Assembly (NCBI RefSeq): GCF_900105785.1
Contig: NZ_LT629799.1
Location: 992,001-1,056,000 of the forward strand
DNA from: Microlunatus sagamiharensis
Lineage (GTDB): Bacteria; Actinomycetota; Actinomycetes; Propionibacteriales; Propionibacteriaceae
Direction of reading: 5' to 3'
Length of the DNA stretch: 64,000 bases
Position 1 is the first letter of the stretch; every line of letters starts with the position of its first letter. This document shows positions 25,254 through 33,930 of this stretch, piece after piece. The translations under genes were made by a program, and so were the position numbers. The notes under the pieces are model-generated. The model worked only from the letters and a program-made list of their open reading frames with translations. It was not told the DNA's origin and ran no database searches.

Positions 25254-25529
25254 GTGACCAGCACGCCCAAGACCTTCGAGACCCTGTTCGCCGAGCTCAA
25301 GGCCAAGGCGGCGGCCCGCGAGCCCGGCTCCTCGACCGTCGCCCGGCTCGACGCCGGTGTGCACGAGATCGGCAAGAAGGTCGTCGAGGAGGCCGCCGAG
25401 GTCTGGATGGCCGCCGAGCACCAGTCCCGCGACGAGGCGGCCACGGAGATCAGCCAGCTGCTGTACCACCTGCAGGTCATGATGATCGCCCTCGACCTGA
25501 GCCTCGAGGACGTCTACGAGCACCTGTGA
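25254..25529 (+). CDS. hisE: Phosphoribosyl-ATP pyrophosphohydrolase
   Basis: Second step of histidine biosynthesis: phosphoribosyl-ATP to phosphoribosyl-AMP plus pyrophosphate. It has 91 residues, the normal length of stand-alone HisE. The all-alpha NTP-pyrophosphohydrolase motif is visible ([14 protein letters not shown], then [20 protein letters not shown]), giving the Mg-binding Glu/Asp ladder. hisG follows 71 bp downstream with its own promoter, as in other actinobacteria (Rv2122c-Rv2121c order). The start is the GTG after a TAAGGT box. Confidence 0.93.
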   Translation: MTSTPKTFETLFAELKAKAAAREPGSSTVARLDAGVHEIGKKVVEEAAEVWMAAEHQSRDEAATEISQLLYHLQVMMIALDLSLEDVYEHL

Positions 25530-25588
25530 GCGGCGCCGCGGCGTCACCGGGCGGCTGAGAAGGACAGGGTGGCCGCGACGGCCCCACC

Positions 25589-25594
25589 TAGGAT
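25589..25594 (+). promoter_or_regulatory. -10 box of leaderless promoter (TAGGAT) for hisG
   Basis: Ends 6 nt before GTG 25601. Confidence 0.6.
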
Positions 25595-25600
25595 GACGCC

Positions 25601-26482
25601 GTGACCAGCCCGGGCAGCCCAGACGACGGACGCCGCCTGATCCGGGTCGCCGTGCCCAACAAGGGCGCCCTCTCCGAGGCGGCCTCGAGCATGCTGCGCG
25701 AGGCGGGCTACCGCCAGCGCACCGACTCCAAGGAGCTCGTCCTCCTCGACGAGGAGAACGGCGTCGAGTTCTTCTACCTGCGTCCCCGCGACATCGCCGT
25801 CTACGTGGGGGAGGGCACCCTCGACGTCGGCATCACCGGCCGCGACATGCTCCTCGACTCCGGCGCCCCGGTCACCGAGGTCCTGCCGCTGGGCTTCGGC
25901 CGCAGCCGGTTCCGGTTCGCCGCACCCGCGGGGAGCGCGTACGACGTGCGCGCGCTCGACGGCCTGCGGGTGGCGACGTCCTACCCGGGGCTGGTGGAGG
26001 CGCACCTGGCCGAGCACGGCGTGACCGCCCGGCTGATCACCCTGGACGGCGCGGTCGAGACCGCCATCCGCCTCGGCGTCGCCGACGTGATCGCCGACGT
26101 GGTCGAGACCGGGACGACCCTGCGCCAGGCGGGCCTGGAGCTCTTCGGCGACCCGCTGCTGGTCAGCGAGGCCGTGCTCGTCCGCCGTCGCGACGCGGCC
26201 GTGCCCGCCGGTCTCGACCAGCTCGAGCGGCGCCTCAACGGCGTCCTCATCGCGCAGAACTACGTGATCATGGACTACGACGTGGCCGACGAGGTGCTCG
26301 CCGACGCCTGTGCGGTGACCCCTGGGCTGGAGGGGCCGACCGTGTCGCCCCTGGCCCGTGACGGCTGGAAAGCGGTCCGCGTCATGGTGCTGCGGCGCGA
26401 GGCGCAGCGGGTGATGGACGACCTCTGGAGCGTCGGCGCCCGGGCGATCCTCGTCACCGACATCGCCGCCTGCCGGCTCTGA
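25601..26482 (+). CDS. hisG: ATP phosphoribosyltransferase (long form)
   Basis: First, committed step of histidine biosynthesis (ATP + PRPP). It has 293 residues, matching the long, self-regulated HisG with a C-terminal ACT-like histidine-binding domain. Seen: RVAVPNKGALSEAASSMLREAGY at the N-terminus, YLRPRDIAVYVGEGTLDVGITGRDML, the PRPP-binding loop ADVIADVVETGTTLRQAGLE, and the regulatory domain from about residue 215 (NYVIMDYDVADE, TVSPLARDGWKAVRVMV). Feedback inhibition by histidine is expected. GTG start after a TAGGAT box. A PH-domain gene follows after 8 bp. Confidence 0.95.
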   Translation: MTSPGSPDDGRRLIRVAVPNKGALSEAASSMLREAGYRQRTDSKELVLLDEENGVEFFYLRPRDIAVYVGEGTLDVGITGRDMLLDSGAPVTEVLPLGFGRSRFRFAAPAGSAYDVRALDGLRVATSYPGLVEAHLAEHGVTARLITLDGAVETAIRLGVADVIADVVETGTTLRQAGLELFGDPLLVSEAVLVRRRDAAVPAGLDQLERRLNGVLIAQNYVIMDYDVADEVLADACAVTPGLEGPTVSPLARDGWKAVRVMVLRREAQRVMDDLWSVGARAILVTDIAACRL

Positions 26483-26490
26483 GCGCGGCC

Positions 26491-27042
26491 GTGCCCGCCG
26501 AGCCCGCTCAGTCCTCCAGATCCCCGGTGCCGCCGACGCCCGGGAAGGACGCGGTCGTCTTCGCCCCGAAGCGGCTGCGGGGCGTCGCCGGCCTCATCGC
26601 CGCCGCCCTGGTCGCGCTGACCTTCTACGGGTGGTTCGCGCTGCCGCGCGAGATCCGCGTGCTCTTCACCGTCTTCCAGCTGCTCACGCTGCTCGCCGTC
26701 CTGGCCGCCCTGGTGCTGGTGGTCGTCGGGGTGGCGGCGAGCTCGGTGCGCGCCGACGCCGAGGGGATGCGGGTGCGCAACGGCCTGCGCGTCCACCACG
26801 TGCCCTGGGACCGGGTGCACCGCGTGATGATGCGCCCGGGGGACGCCTGGGCCTTCGCCCTGCTGCGACCCGAGGGCGACGACGGCCAGACGCCCTTCAC
26901 CCCGGACCTCGACACCCAGAAGCGCCACCTCGTGGGCATCCAGTCCCACGACGGCGCGTACGCGGAGCAGGCCGTGGCCGAGCTCCGGAGGCTCCGGCAG
27001 GAGTCGCTCCGGCGCTCCGGACGAGGGCTTCCGCCCTCCTGA
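26491..27042 (+). CDS. Membrane protein with bacterial PH domain
   Basis: A 183-residue protein with a hydrophilic Pro/Ser-rich N-terminus, two closely spaced membrane helices (GLIAAALVALTFYGWFAL and LLTLLAVLAALVLVVVGVAA) and then a bPH-type beta domain (ADAEGMRVRNGLRVHHVPWDRVHRVMM). It matches the conserved gene found downstream of hisG in actinobacteria (Rv2120c position). Its role is unknown. It starts at GTG 26491, 8 bp after hisG, so it is probably transcribed with it. Convergent with the next gene, 19 bp away. Confidence 0.8.
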   Translation: MPAEPAQSSRSPVPPTPGKDAVVFAPKRLRGVAGLIAAALVALTFYGWFALPREIRVLFTVFQLLTLLAVLAALVLVVVGVAASSVRADAEGMRVRNGLRVHHVPWDRVHRVMMRPGDAWAFALLRPEGDDGQTPFTPDLDTQKRHLVGIQSHDGAYAEQAVAELRRLRQESLRRSGRGLPPS

Positions 27043-27061
27043 CCCGGGTCCCGGGAGTCGG

Positions 27062-27562
27062 CTACTGGATCCCGCGGGACTTGAGCAGGGCCTCGATCTC
27101 GGCCATGTCGTCGTCCTGCAGCGGAGCCTGCTTTGTCCCAGCTCGCTTGGCCGGGGCGCGCCCGGCGGGAGCCGCCTGACCACGACCCGCTTCGACGGGC
27201 GCGGGGGTCCTGCCGGCGGCCTTGGCCGCGCGGGCGGCGCGGGCCTCCTTGGCGCTCGGGCTGCGCCGGGCCACGATCCCGCCGACGACCCAGAGGACCA
27301 CGCACAGGCCGAGGACCCCGAAGCCGACCCAGGCGGCGAGGTCGAAGACGTTCGAGCCCGCCCATCGCACGACCGCGACGACCGCGTCCCACACGAGCCG
27401 CAGCAGCCCGGTGAGGTAGAGCGCGGCGGGCAGGAGGGCGAGCGCGAGGCCCTGCAACGCCCGACCTCGGCGTGCTCGCCGGAAGGACACGACGACCGCG
27501 ACCAGCCCGACGAGGGTCAGACCGATGGCCAGGGGCAGGAGGACGGCGTCCGCGGCGGGCAT
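27062..27562 (-). CDS. Conserved membrane protein, four hydrophobic segments
   Basis: A 166-residue protein I do not recognise by name. It has about four hydrophobic segments (AVLLPLAIGLTLVGLVAVVVS; LQGLALALLPAALYLTGLL; DAVVAVVRW region; VGFGVLGLCVVLWVVGGIV), then a basic Ala/Lys-rich cytoplasmic tail ending in a short acidic helix (DDDMAEIEALLKSRGI). The ATG at 27562 follows a CAGGCT -10-like box (complement of 27569-27574) by 6 nt; the longer frame to 27652 adds an unconserved Arg-rich stretch. Divergent from the SseB-like gene. Confidence 0.7.
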   Translation of the reverse strand: MPAADAVLLPLAIGLTLVGLVAVVVSFRRARRGRALQGLALALLPAALYLTGLLRLVWDAVVAVVRWAGSNVFDLAAWVGFGVLGLCVVLWVVGGIVARRSPSAKEARAARAAKAAGRTPAPVEAGRGQAAPAGRAPAKRAGTKQAPLQDDDMAEIEALLKSRGIQ

Positions 27563-27666
27563 CGTCCAAGCCTGCCACCGCCGTCGTGCCCGAGCATCGG
27601 GGAGACGCCCGGGCGCGCCCCTGAGAGCGGGGCGCCCGGCTCGCCCGGCCACGTACGGTGGCCCGC
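27563..27666. promoter_or_regulatory. Divergent leaderless promoter pair
   Basis: Minus strand: CAGGCT (complement of 27569-27574) 6 nt before the membrane-protein ATG. Plus strand: TACGGT at 27654-27659, 7 nt before ATG 27667 of the SseB-like gene. Confidence 0.55.
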
Positions 27667-28206
27667 ATGGTCCACGAGCGCACCCTCGCCCCGTCGCCCT
27701 TCCCGGGTGACGACGGCCTCGCCGACCCCGCCGCCCGCCGCGCCCTCGCCGCCGCCGTGCGCGAGCCCGGGACGACCCCCTACCTGCGCGCCGTCGCCGC
27801 GCTCTGCGCCACCAGGGTCCTGGTGCCCGTCGTGGCGACGGCCACGCGGACGGCGACCACGACCGAGGGGCTGTCGTCGGACAAGGAGGCCGACATGTCG
27901 GTCGTGATGCTCCAGTCGGCCGACGGCCGTCGTGCGCTGCTGGGGTTCACCGGGCTCGACGCGCTCACGACCTGGCGCGCCGACGCCCGTCCCGTGCCCG
28001 TGACCATCGACCTCGCCGCGCGCACCGCCCGCGCGGAGGGCGTGGACACCGTCCTGGTCGACGTCTCCGGTCCCTTTCCGCTGGCCATCGACGGAGAGGT
28101 CCTCGACGCGCTGGCGCAGGGCCACCGGTTGGTCGAGCTCGACGAGGGCGGCTTCGGCTGGGCCGTCCCCGTCGACGAGGCCGGGGAGCCCGGCGCGGCC
28201 GGCTGA
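27667..28206 (+). CDS. SseB-family protein
   Basis: A 179-residue soluble protein with an SseB N-terminal-like domain: pairs of short beta strands around RVLVPVVATATRT, SVVMLQSADGRRALLGFTGLDALTTWR, TVLVDVSGPFPLAIDGEVLDALAQ. Actinobacterial members often lie beside translation genes, as here upstream of infC; the molecular role is unsettled. ATG 27667 was chosen over GTG 27658 because of the TACGGT box 7 nt upstream. A hairpin at 28286-28302 (CTCGGGC, loop TTG, GCCCGAG) lies about 80 bp after the stop and may end transcription. Confidence 0.78.
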   Translation: MVHERTLAPSPFPGDDGLADPAARRALAAAVREPGTTPYLRAVAALCATRVLVPVVATATRTATTTEGLSSDKEADMSVVMLQSADGRRALLGFTGLDALTTWRADARPVPVTIDLAARTARAEGVDTVLVDVSGPFPLAIDGEVLDALAQGHRLVELDEGGFGWAVPVDEAGEPGAAG

Positions 28207-28285
28207 ACCGCGACCGCGCCTCGCGCGGGAACAGCGGGGCGCGCACCGGCGTTGACAGCCCTGTCGGGCTTCCGCCCGGGACCTG

Positions 28286-28302
28286 CTCGGGCTTGGCCCG
28301 AG
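28286..28302 (+). terminator. Hairpin downstream of the SseB-like gene
   Basis: CTCGGGC-TTG-GCCCGAG, a 7-bp stem followed by GTGTCCC; no T-run. It lies just upstream of the infC promoter. Confidence 0.45.
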
Positions 28303-28317
28303 GTGTCCCACCGGTGG

Positions 28318-28323
28318 TAGCAT
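28318..28323 (+). promoter_or_regulatory. -10 box of the infC-rpmI-rplT promoter (TAGCAT)
   Basis: Strong TANNNT box about 270 nt before infC; the -35 region is weak. It gives a long 5' leader containing two stable hairpins. Confidence 0.55.
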
Positions 28324-28431
28324 CTGTTCCGACCGGTCTGGCGCACGCGCCGGACCCGCAAGCGGAGACCTGATCTCCCACCCGTACGACCCCTCCGCCA
28401 GCCGGAGCGTGGTGGTCGGGTCGGTCCATCG

Positions 28432-28496
28432 CCGCCGGCGCACGCGCCGGCGGTCGTTGGTGCTCAGGGTCTTCGCACGCGGTGCGAGGACCCTTT
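28432..28496 (+). promoter_or_regulatory. infC leader: tandem hairpins, second is terminator-like (attenuator candidate)
   Basis: Hairpin 1: CCGCCGGCG (28432-28440), 4-nt loop, CGCCGGCGG (28445-28453). Hairpin 2: AGGGTCTTCGCAC (28466-28478), loop GCG, GTGCGAGGACCCT (28482-28494), followed by TTCTCGTT, an intrinsic-terminator look. Both lie in the 5' leader, about 100 nt before infC. In other phyla this operon is controlled through its leader by L20 or IF3; a similar control here is inference. Confidence 0.6.
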
Positions 28497-28592
28497 CTCG
28501 TTCCCGCGGCGGGTCTGCGCGACGTCGAGCCGGCCGAGCGACCGGGACGGAACGCCGCGGCAGCACGAGCACCACAACCACCTGGAGGACAT

Positions 28593-29297
28593 ATCAGCAC
28601 CGAACCGCGAATCAACGACCGCATTCGCGTCCCCGAGGTCCGCCTCGTCGGACCCGCGGGGGAGCAGGTCGGGATCGTCAAGATCGAGACCGCCCTGCAG
28701 CTGGCCCACGACTCCGAGCTCGACCTGGTCGAGGTCGCGCCGATGGCCCGCCCGCCGGTCGCCAAGCTCATGGACTACGGCAAGTTCAAGTACGAGAACG
28801 CGCAGAAGGCGCGGGACAGCCGCCGTAACCAGACGAACACGATCATCAAAGAGATGAAGCTCCGCCCCAAGATCGACAGCCACGACTACGAGACCAAGAA
28901 GGGTCACGTCGTGCGCTTCCTCAAGGGCGGGGACAAGGTCAAGATCACGATCATGTTCCGCGGTCGCGAGCAGTCGCGTCCCGAGCTGGGCTACAACCTG
29001 CTCAAGAAGCTCTCCGCCGACGTCGACGAGTTCGGCTTCGTGGAGTCCTCGCCCAAGCAGGACGGGCGCAACATGATCATGGTTCTCGGCCCGCACAAGA
29101 AGAAGACCGAGGCCAAGGTCGACGCCGCCGTCGAGCGTGAGCGCCGCATGGCCGACCGCCAGGCCGGTCTCGACGCCGAGGCCGCCGCGGCCGCCGAGCA
29201 GCGTGCGGCGCACGCGGCCCAGGTCGCCGCCCAGGCGGAGCCGAAGCAGCGTCGTCGCGGCCCCGCCGACAACATGGACCCCGACATCGACCTCTGA
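28593..29297 (+). CDS. infC: Translation initiation factor IF-3 (non-canonical ATC start)
   Basis: Binds the 30S subunit, prevents premature 50S joining and checks start codons. The protein (about 234 residues) begins at the conserved [20 protein letters not shown]; the N-domain is followed by the linker helix [21 protein letters not shown] and the C-domain ([38 protein letters not shown]). A lysine- and alanine-rich tail of about 60 residues is added. No ATG/GTG/TTG fits: the family start falls on ATC 28593, 4 nt after GGAGG. Rare starts on infC are known to allow IF3 to regulate its own translation. An upstream in-frame start at 28482 would lie inside the leader hairpin. Confidence 0.92.
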   Translation: MSTEPRINDRIRVPEVRLVGPAGEQVGIVKIETALQLAHDSELDLVEVAPMARPPVAKLMDYGKFKYENAQKARDSRRNQTNTIIKEMKLRPKIDSHDYETKKGHVVRFLKGGDKVKITIMFRGREQSRPELGYNLLKKLSADVDEFGFVESSPKQDGRNMIMVLGPHKKKTEAKVDAAVERERRMADRQAGLDAEAAAAAEQRAAHAAQVAAQAEPKQRRRGPADNMDPDIDL

Positions 29298-29428
29298 GGT
29301 CGGGGACCCCGGACCGCGAGGTCCGGACCCAGCAGCACGAACGACGAAGGACCCGCCGGGGCAGCCCCCGGCGGGACGTGACAGGCCCGCGCGACGAGCG
29401 CGGGTGTGGGACAGAAGTGGAGCGGCAG

Positions 29429-29629
29429 ATGCCGAAGATGAAGACGCACTCCGGTGCGAAGAAGCGGTTCCGGTTCACCGGCACCGGCAAGGTCATGCAC
29501 CGCAAGGCCGGCAAGATGCACCTGAACGAGCACAAGCCGACCTCGCAGACCCGCCGGCTCACCGGCGACGCGGTCCTCGCTCCGGGCGACGCGGCCAAGG
29601 TGCGCCGCATGCTCGGCAAGCGCGGCTGA
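29429..29629 (+). CDS. rpmI: 50S ribosomal protein L35
   Basis: A 66-residue basic ribosomal protein ([20 protein letters not shown], then KHL-type [16 protein letters not shown], ending MLGKRG), normal length for L35. It lies 131 bp after infC and 75 bp before rplT in the conserved infC-rpmI-rplT operon. ATG 29429 begins the family sequence exactly; the ribosome site AGCGG is weak. Confidence 0.96.
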   Translation: MPKMKTHSGAKKRFRFTGTGKVMHRKAGKMHLNEHKPTSQTRRLTGDAVLAPGDAAKVRRMLGKRG

Positions 29630-29704
29630 GCGACCTCCTCCACCACCTCCCTCCCGCCGGGCGCTGACGAGCGCGCCCGGCCCCCAGACCAGTAAGGAAC
29701 ACCG

Positions 29705-30094
29705 ATGGCACGCGTCAAGCGCGCAGTCAACGCGCAGAAGAAGCGTCGTGAGGTCCTCGAGCAGGCGTCCGGCTACCGCGGGCAGCGCTCGCGTCTCTAC
29801 CGCAAGGCGAAGGAGCAGGTCACCCACTCCCTCGTCTACGCCTACCGCGACCGCCGCGCCCGCAAGGGCGACTTCCGCAAGCTGTGGATCCAGCGGATCA
29901 ACGCCGCGGCCCGCGCGGAGGGCATGACCTACAACCGCTTCATCGCCGGTCTCAAGACCGCCGGCGTCGAGGTGGACCGCAAGATCCTCGCCGAGCTGGC
30001 CGTCTCCGACGCGCCGGCCTTCGCCGCGCTCGTCGCGGTGGCCAAGGCGGCGGCCCCGGCGGAGACCGCCGAGACCGCGCCCAGCGCGGCCTGA
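29705..30094 (+). CDS. rplT: 50S ribosomal protein L20
   Basis: A 129-residue basic protein needed early in 50S assembly ([61 protein letters not shown]). The family normally has about 118 residues; the extra C-terminal part is an Ala/Glu-rich tail. AAGGAA precedes ATG 29705. In Bacillus L20 represses this operon by binding the leader; the structured leader here suggests looking for a comparable site. The stop codon is followed 7 nt later by the apparent start of an rRNA methyltransferase. Confidence 0.96.
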   Translation: MARVKRAVNAQKKRREVLEQASGYRGQRSRLYRKAKEQVTHSLVYAYRDRRARKGDFRKLWIQRINAAARAEGMTYNRFIAGLKTAGVEVDRKILAELAVSDAPAFAALVAVAKAAAPAETAETAPSAA

Positions 30095-30101
30095 GGTCGT
30101 C

Positions 30102-30899
30102 CTGCACGCCGATCCGTCGAGGGATCGTCCCGGGCCCGGCCGGCTCACGCGCCGCAAGGAGCGTGAGGCGGCCGGGCTCTTCCTCGCCGAGGGACCCCAG
30201 GCCGTCCGCGAGGCGCTGCGGGCCGGGGCCGTCACCGACCTCTACGTCGAGCCCGCCGCCTCGGCCCGGCTCGCCGACCTGCGCACGCTGGCCCTCGAGG
30301 CGGGCGTCCGGGTCTCGCCGCTGGCCGGCCGCGACCTCGCGGCCCTGACCGACACGGTGACGCCGCAGGGGGTCGTGGCCGTCTGCCGCCGCGTCGACGT
30401 CGGCCTCGGGCAGGCCGTACGCCCCGGTGCGCAGCTCGTCGTCTGCTGCGCGCAGGTCCGCGACCCGGGCAACGCCGGCACCGTCGTGCGCTGCGCGGAC
30501 GCCTTCGGCGCCGACGGGGTCGTGCTGAGCACCGGCTCGGTCGAGCTCACCAACCCCAAGACTGTGCGCGCGAGCGTCGGCAGCCTCTTCCATCTCCCGG
30601 TGAGCGTGGGGGCCGACCTGGCCGAGGTCGTCGCGACCGCCCGCGCCGCGGGCCTGCAGGTCCTCGCCGCCGACGGCAGCGGCGAGGACGACCTCGCCTC
30701 CCTGTCGAGCTCCGGCGTGCTCGCCGCGCCGACGCTGTGGGTGTTCGGCAACGAGGCGTGGGGGATGCCCGAGCAGGACCGCGCCCTGGCCGACCGCGTG
30801 GTCCGGGTCCCGCTGTACGGGGCCGCCGAGAGCCTGAACCTCGCCACCGCCGCCGCGGTGTGCCTGTGGACGAGCGCGTCGGCGCAGCGCGCCGCCTGA
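30102..30899 (+). CDS. TrmH/SpoU-family rRNA 2'-O-methyltransferase (start codon uncertain, possibly CTG)
   Basis: SAM-dependent RNA ribose methyltransferase of about 265 residues. The N-terminal substrate-binding domain is visible in frame (GRLTRRKEREAAGLFLAEGP, AVREALRAGAVTDLYVEP), followed by the knotted SPOUT domain: motif 1 RDPGNAGTVVRCADAFGADGV, motif 2 LWVFGNEAWGMPEQ, motif 3 VPLYGAAESLNLATAAAV. No ATG/GTG/TTG occurs in this frame before 30357 (GTG), which would delete the whole N-terminal domain. CTG 30102, 8 nt after the rplT stop, is the best candidate. The position after rplT is typical of this family in actinobacteria. Which nucleotide it methylates is unknown. Confidence 0.82.
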   Translation: MHADPSRDRPGPGRLTRRKEREAAGLFLAEGPQAVREALRAGAVTDLYVEPAASARLADLRTLALEAGVRVSPLAGRDLAALTDTVTPQGVVAVCRRVDVGLGQAVRPGAQLVVCCAQVRDPGNAGTVVRCADAFGADGVVLSTGSVELTNPKTVRASVGSLFHLPVSVGADLAEVVATARAAGLQVLAADGSGEDDLASLSSSGVLAAPTLWVFGNEAWGMPEQDRALADRVVRVPLYGAAESLNLATAAAVCLWTSASAQRAA

Positions 30900-30909
30900 C
30901 CGGGTCCCG

Positions 30910-33636
30910 TCAGCCGACGGCCGAGCGCGGGCCCGTCGGCCGTCCGGCGCCGTCCTCGGCGCGGACGAGGGCCAGCAGCTGCGCCTTGGACGCGACGCCG
31001 GTCTTGGCGTAGATCCGGGTGAGCGACTTCTCCAGGCTGCGCAGCGAGACGTAGAGCCGGGCGGCGACCTCCTTGTTCTTCTGGCCCAGGAGCAGCAGCC
31101 GCACGATGCCTGCCTCGTGGTCGTCGAGCCGGGTGTCCAGCAACCGGTCCTGGGCGCCCGGGTCCTGCGGCGGCGGCTCGGCCTCGCGCGCGTGCCGCGC
31201 CCAGCCCTCGGCGCCCAGGTGGGCGAAGACCAGCGCGGCCTCCTCGCGCAGGCCCGCGGCCTCGTCCTCGGCCCCGACCGCCCCCAGGCGTCGGGAGAGG
31301 GCGAGCAGCGTCCGCGCCCGGCCCAGAAGACCGTCCTCGGCCTCAGCCGCCGCCAGGGCCCGCGCGAAGGCGCCGCGCGTCTCGAAGGGTGACGCGACGA
31401 GCGCCGCGGCCCGGGTCGTCGCCGCGTCCGTCGCCGGGCCACCGGTCCCGGACGTGGAGCGGACGAAGGACTGCTGGGCCCCCGCGAGGTCCCCGGCCGC
31501 GACCTGGGCCTCCACGAGGTCGGCCAGCACGGCCCGACGCGCCTCCTCGGGCAGCGGCGGCTCGGCCCGCAGGAGCGCCGTCAGCGCCACGGCCGCCTCC
31601 CGGTGCCGGCCCCGGACCAGCGCCCGTTCGGCCTCGGCCCGGGCGAGCGCCGCCGGCTCCGACGCGGAGCCGTCGTGACCGTCGACCAGGGTGCCGGCGG
31701 GCAGGTCGGCGAGCGTCTCCAGACGGACCAGGGCCGGTGCGAGACCCCGGACGTGCACCGGCCCGGCCACCTCGTGCCCCGCCAGCTCCTCGACCGTGGC
31801 CAGCGCCGCGGCGACCTGCGACCCGGCGACCTCGAGCTCCAGCCGCGCGGCGAGCAGGAAGTACCGGCCCAGGCGGCCGGCGTGCCGGTGCGCGCTGCCG
31901 GCGACGAAGAGGTGCTGCCGGGCGTCGGCCAGCGCGTGGGCCTCGACGAGCGTCGTGACCAGCAGGAAGTCGTCGTACCAGGGTCGGGCGCCGGTGCAGT
32001 CGCGCCAGCGCAGGGCGGCCTCGCGCAGCGCCTCGTCCGTCCCCGTGCCCGAGGCCGCCCGTTGCCAGCCCGTGTCGACCAGGCGCCAGAGCGCCCGGTC
32101 CTCCGGGCGGGCCGCCCGGCTCGCCTGACGGGCGCGGTCGAGGTACAGGCGCGCCTGGTCGGGCGCACCGGCCAGCAGGCTGTTCCAGGCCGTGCGTGTC
32201 ATCGTCTCGAAGACGACGGCCGGGTGCACGAGCTCGAGGGAGGAGAGCAGCGTCGTCGACGGGACGACGAGCGTCCGGTCGTCCGTGACCTGGCTCAGGA
32301 ACCCTCGCGTCCGGGTCAGCAGCGGAAGGTCCTCCTCGTCGATGGCCGAGGCGTGCACGGCGTGCTCGAAGGCGTCCCGGGCGTCGGCGAGGTGCCCGGC
32401 GCGCTCGGCGCATCCGGCCAGGACCAGCCAGTCGTTCGTGGTCGGGGGCTCCGCCCGGGCGACCACGGCCCACGCCAGGGCCTCGGCCAGCCGGTCGTCG
32501 GCCGCTGAGCTCGCTCCCGCAGTCGTGGCGAGCGCCCGGCGGCCGCGCTCGAGCACCTCCTCGCTCGGGAGCCCCTCGTCGACCGCGTGCAGCGCGGCTC
32601 GGACGGGGTCGAGCACCGACCACGCCGACGCCAGGGCGCCCGCCAGCGCGTGGCGCGTCGCGGCGTCGAGCCGCGCCTCCGCCGTACGTCCGAGCAGGGC
32701 GCTGGTGCAGCGGTAGCCCTCGGGCACCGCCTCGAGGAGGTTCGCGTCGACCAGGGCGTCGACGGGACCGAGCCCGACCGCGCGCTCCAGCACGACGACG
32801 GGCACCGGCAGCCCGAGGGAGAAGCAGGCGAGCGTCCGCAGCGCGTCGACGTCCAGGTCCTGCAGCGGCCCGGACGCGACGGCGGCGCTGGTCGGGGTGA
32901 GGGGGAGGCGCAGGGGCAGGGTCCGGCGGCCCTCGAGCTGCTCGGGACCGACCTGGCCGGCGATCTCACGCAGCAGGCGGGGGTTGCCGTCGGTGAGCCG
33001 GGCGAGCTCCGCCGCCACATCGGTGCCGACCGGTCGACCGGTCCACGCGTGCAGGGCCTCGCGCGTCGCGCCGGCGTCCAGGGGCCCGAGCTGCACGCGG
33101 TCGAGGTCCAGCGCGTCCTCGGGCAGCGCACGCGTGGGGCAGGTGAGCACGTACGACATGTCGAAGGTGTGGTTGACGTGGGCGAGGAGGAGGAGCACGG
33201 CGCGCGACTGCGGGTCGAAGCGGTGCACGTCCTCGGCCACGAGGACCACGGCGCCGGGCCGGGGCGGGAGCGACTGGTAGTGGCGGGCGAAGGCGCGGGC
33301 GACCTCGACCGTCGAGGACTCGCCGGCGAGGGCCCGGGCGACGACCTCGTCGCCGCCGCTGCCGAGGAAGCCGGGCACGGAGCGGAAGGTCCCGCGGGCG
33401 CTGCGGAGGGTGGACCACGGCTCGTCGTCGACCGTCGCGCTGCCGGCGAACCAGACGACCTCGCCGTCGAGGTCGGCGAGCGCGGTCGCCACCAGCGACG
33501 TCCGCCCCGAGCCGGGGGGACCGGTCACCAGGAGGCTCCGGCCGGTCGGTCCGCGGTTCTCGGCCACGCGGCGCACCCGCTCCAGCACCCGGTCGCGCCC
33601 GACCAGGGGTCCGGCACCCGCCGGGATGTCCGCCAC
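30910..33636 (-). CDS. Large LuxR-type ATP-binding transcriptional regulator (LAL/MalT-like)
   Basis: A 908-residue regulator. The N-terminal AAA/STAND ATPase has Walker A GPPGSGRT at residues 39-46 and Walker B-like [15 protein letters not shown] long alpha-helical, TPR-like middle part is rich in Ala, Leu and Arg. A C-terminal LuxR helix-turn-helix spans about residues 845-900 ([42 protein letters not shown]). Such proteins activate promoters on ATP and ligand binding; the ligand is unknown. GTG 33636 has GGGGAGGG upstream. Divergent from the aquaporin gene (294 bp), which may be a target. Convergent with the rRNA methyltransferase. Confidence 0.88.
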   Translation of the reverse strand: MADIPAGAGPLVGRDRVLERVRRVAENRGPTGRSLLVTGPPGSGRTSLVATALADLDGEVVWFAGSATVDDEPWSTLRSARGTFRSVPGFLGSGGDEVVARALAGESSTVEVARAFARHYQSLPPRPGAVVLVAEDVHRFDPQSRAVLLLLAHVNHTFDMSYVLTCPTRALPEDALDLDRVQLGPLDAGATREALHAWTGRPVGTDVAAELARLTDGNPRLLREIAGQVGPEQLEGRRTLPLRLPLTPTSAAVASGPLQDLDVDALRTLACFSLGLPVPVVVLERAVGLGPVDALVDANLLEAVPEGYRCTSALLGRTAEARLDAATRHALAGALASAWSVLDPVRAALHAVDEGLPSEEVLERGRRALATTAGASSAADDRLAEALAWAVVARAEPPTTNDWLVLAGCAERAGHLADARDAFEHAVHASAIDEEDLPLLTRTRGFLSQVTDDRTLVVPSTTLLSSLELVHPAVVFETMTRTAWNSLLAGAPDQARLYLDRARQASRAARPEDRALWRLVDTGWQRAASGTGTDEALREAALRWRDCTGARPWYDDFLLVTTLVEAHALADARQHLFVAGSAHRHAGRLGRYFLLAARLELEVAGSQVAAALATVEELAGHEVAGPVHVRGLAPALVRLETLADLPAGTLVDGHDGSASEPAALARAEAERALVRGRHREAAVALTALLRAEPPLPEEARRAVLADLVEAQVAAGDLAGAQQSFVRSTSGTGGPATDAATTRAAALVASPFETRGAFARALAAAEAEDGLLGRARTLLALSRRLGAVGAEDEAAGLREEAALVFAHLGAEGWARHAREAEPPPQDPGAQDRLLDTRLDDHEAGIVRLLLLGQKNKEVAARLYVSLRSLEKSLTRIYAKTGVASKAQLLALVRAEDGAGRPTGPRSAVG

Positions 33637-33829
33637 GTCCCTCCCCGGTCCGCCGTCGTCGTGCGTACGCCGCCCGGCGTCCCACGAGTGTTCCTCTCCT
33701 CGTGGTCCGGCCGGATGCGCCCCGACGCGGCCCGGTGCGGGGCCGCCTCGGCGGGCGGCCCTGGCGCGGCGGACGGCCGGCGGCGCGGCTCAGCGGTCGT
33801 GGTCTCCGCGACGCCGAGCGTTCCGGGCA

Positions 33830-33855
33830 CAGACTGCGGGGCGTCGAAGCCCCGC
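33830..33855 (+). promoter_or_regulatory. Probable aquaporin promoter with hairpin at the transcript 5' end
   Basis: CAGACT at 33830-33835 is a plausible -10 box. It is followed at once by GCGGGGC (33836-33842), loop GTCGAA, GCCCCGC (33849-33855), which would form a hairpin at or near the 5' end of the aquaporin mRNA. The rest of the 294-bp gap to the LuxR-type regulator shows no gene. Confidence 0.4.
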
Positions 33856-33930
33856 CCACCGAGATCCGTGACTCATCGGGCCGTGGTGGCGTCCTCCTCT
33901 CTGACACACCGCCGCCCCACAGGAGCTCTC

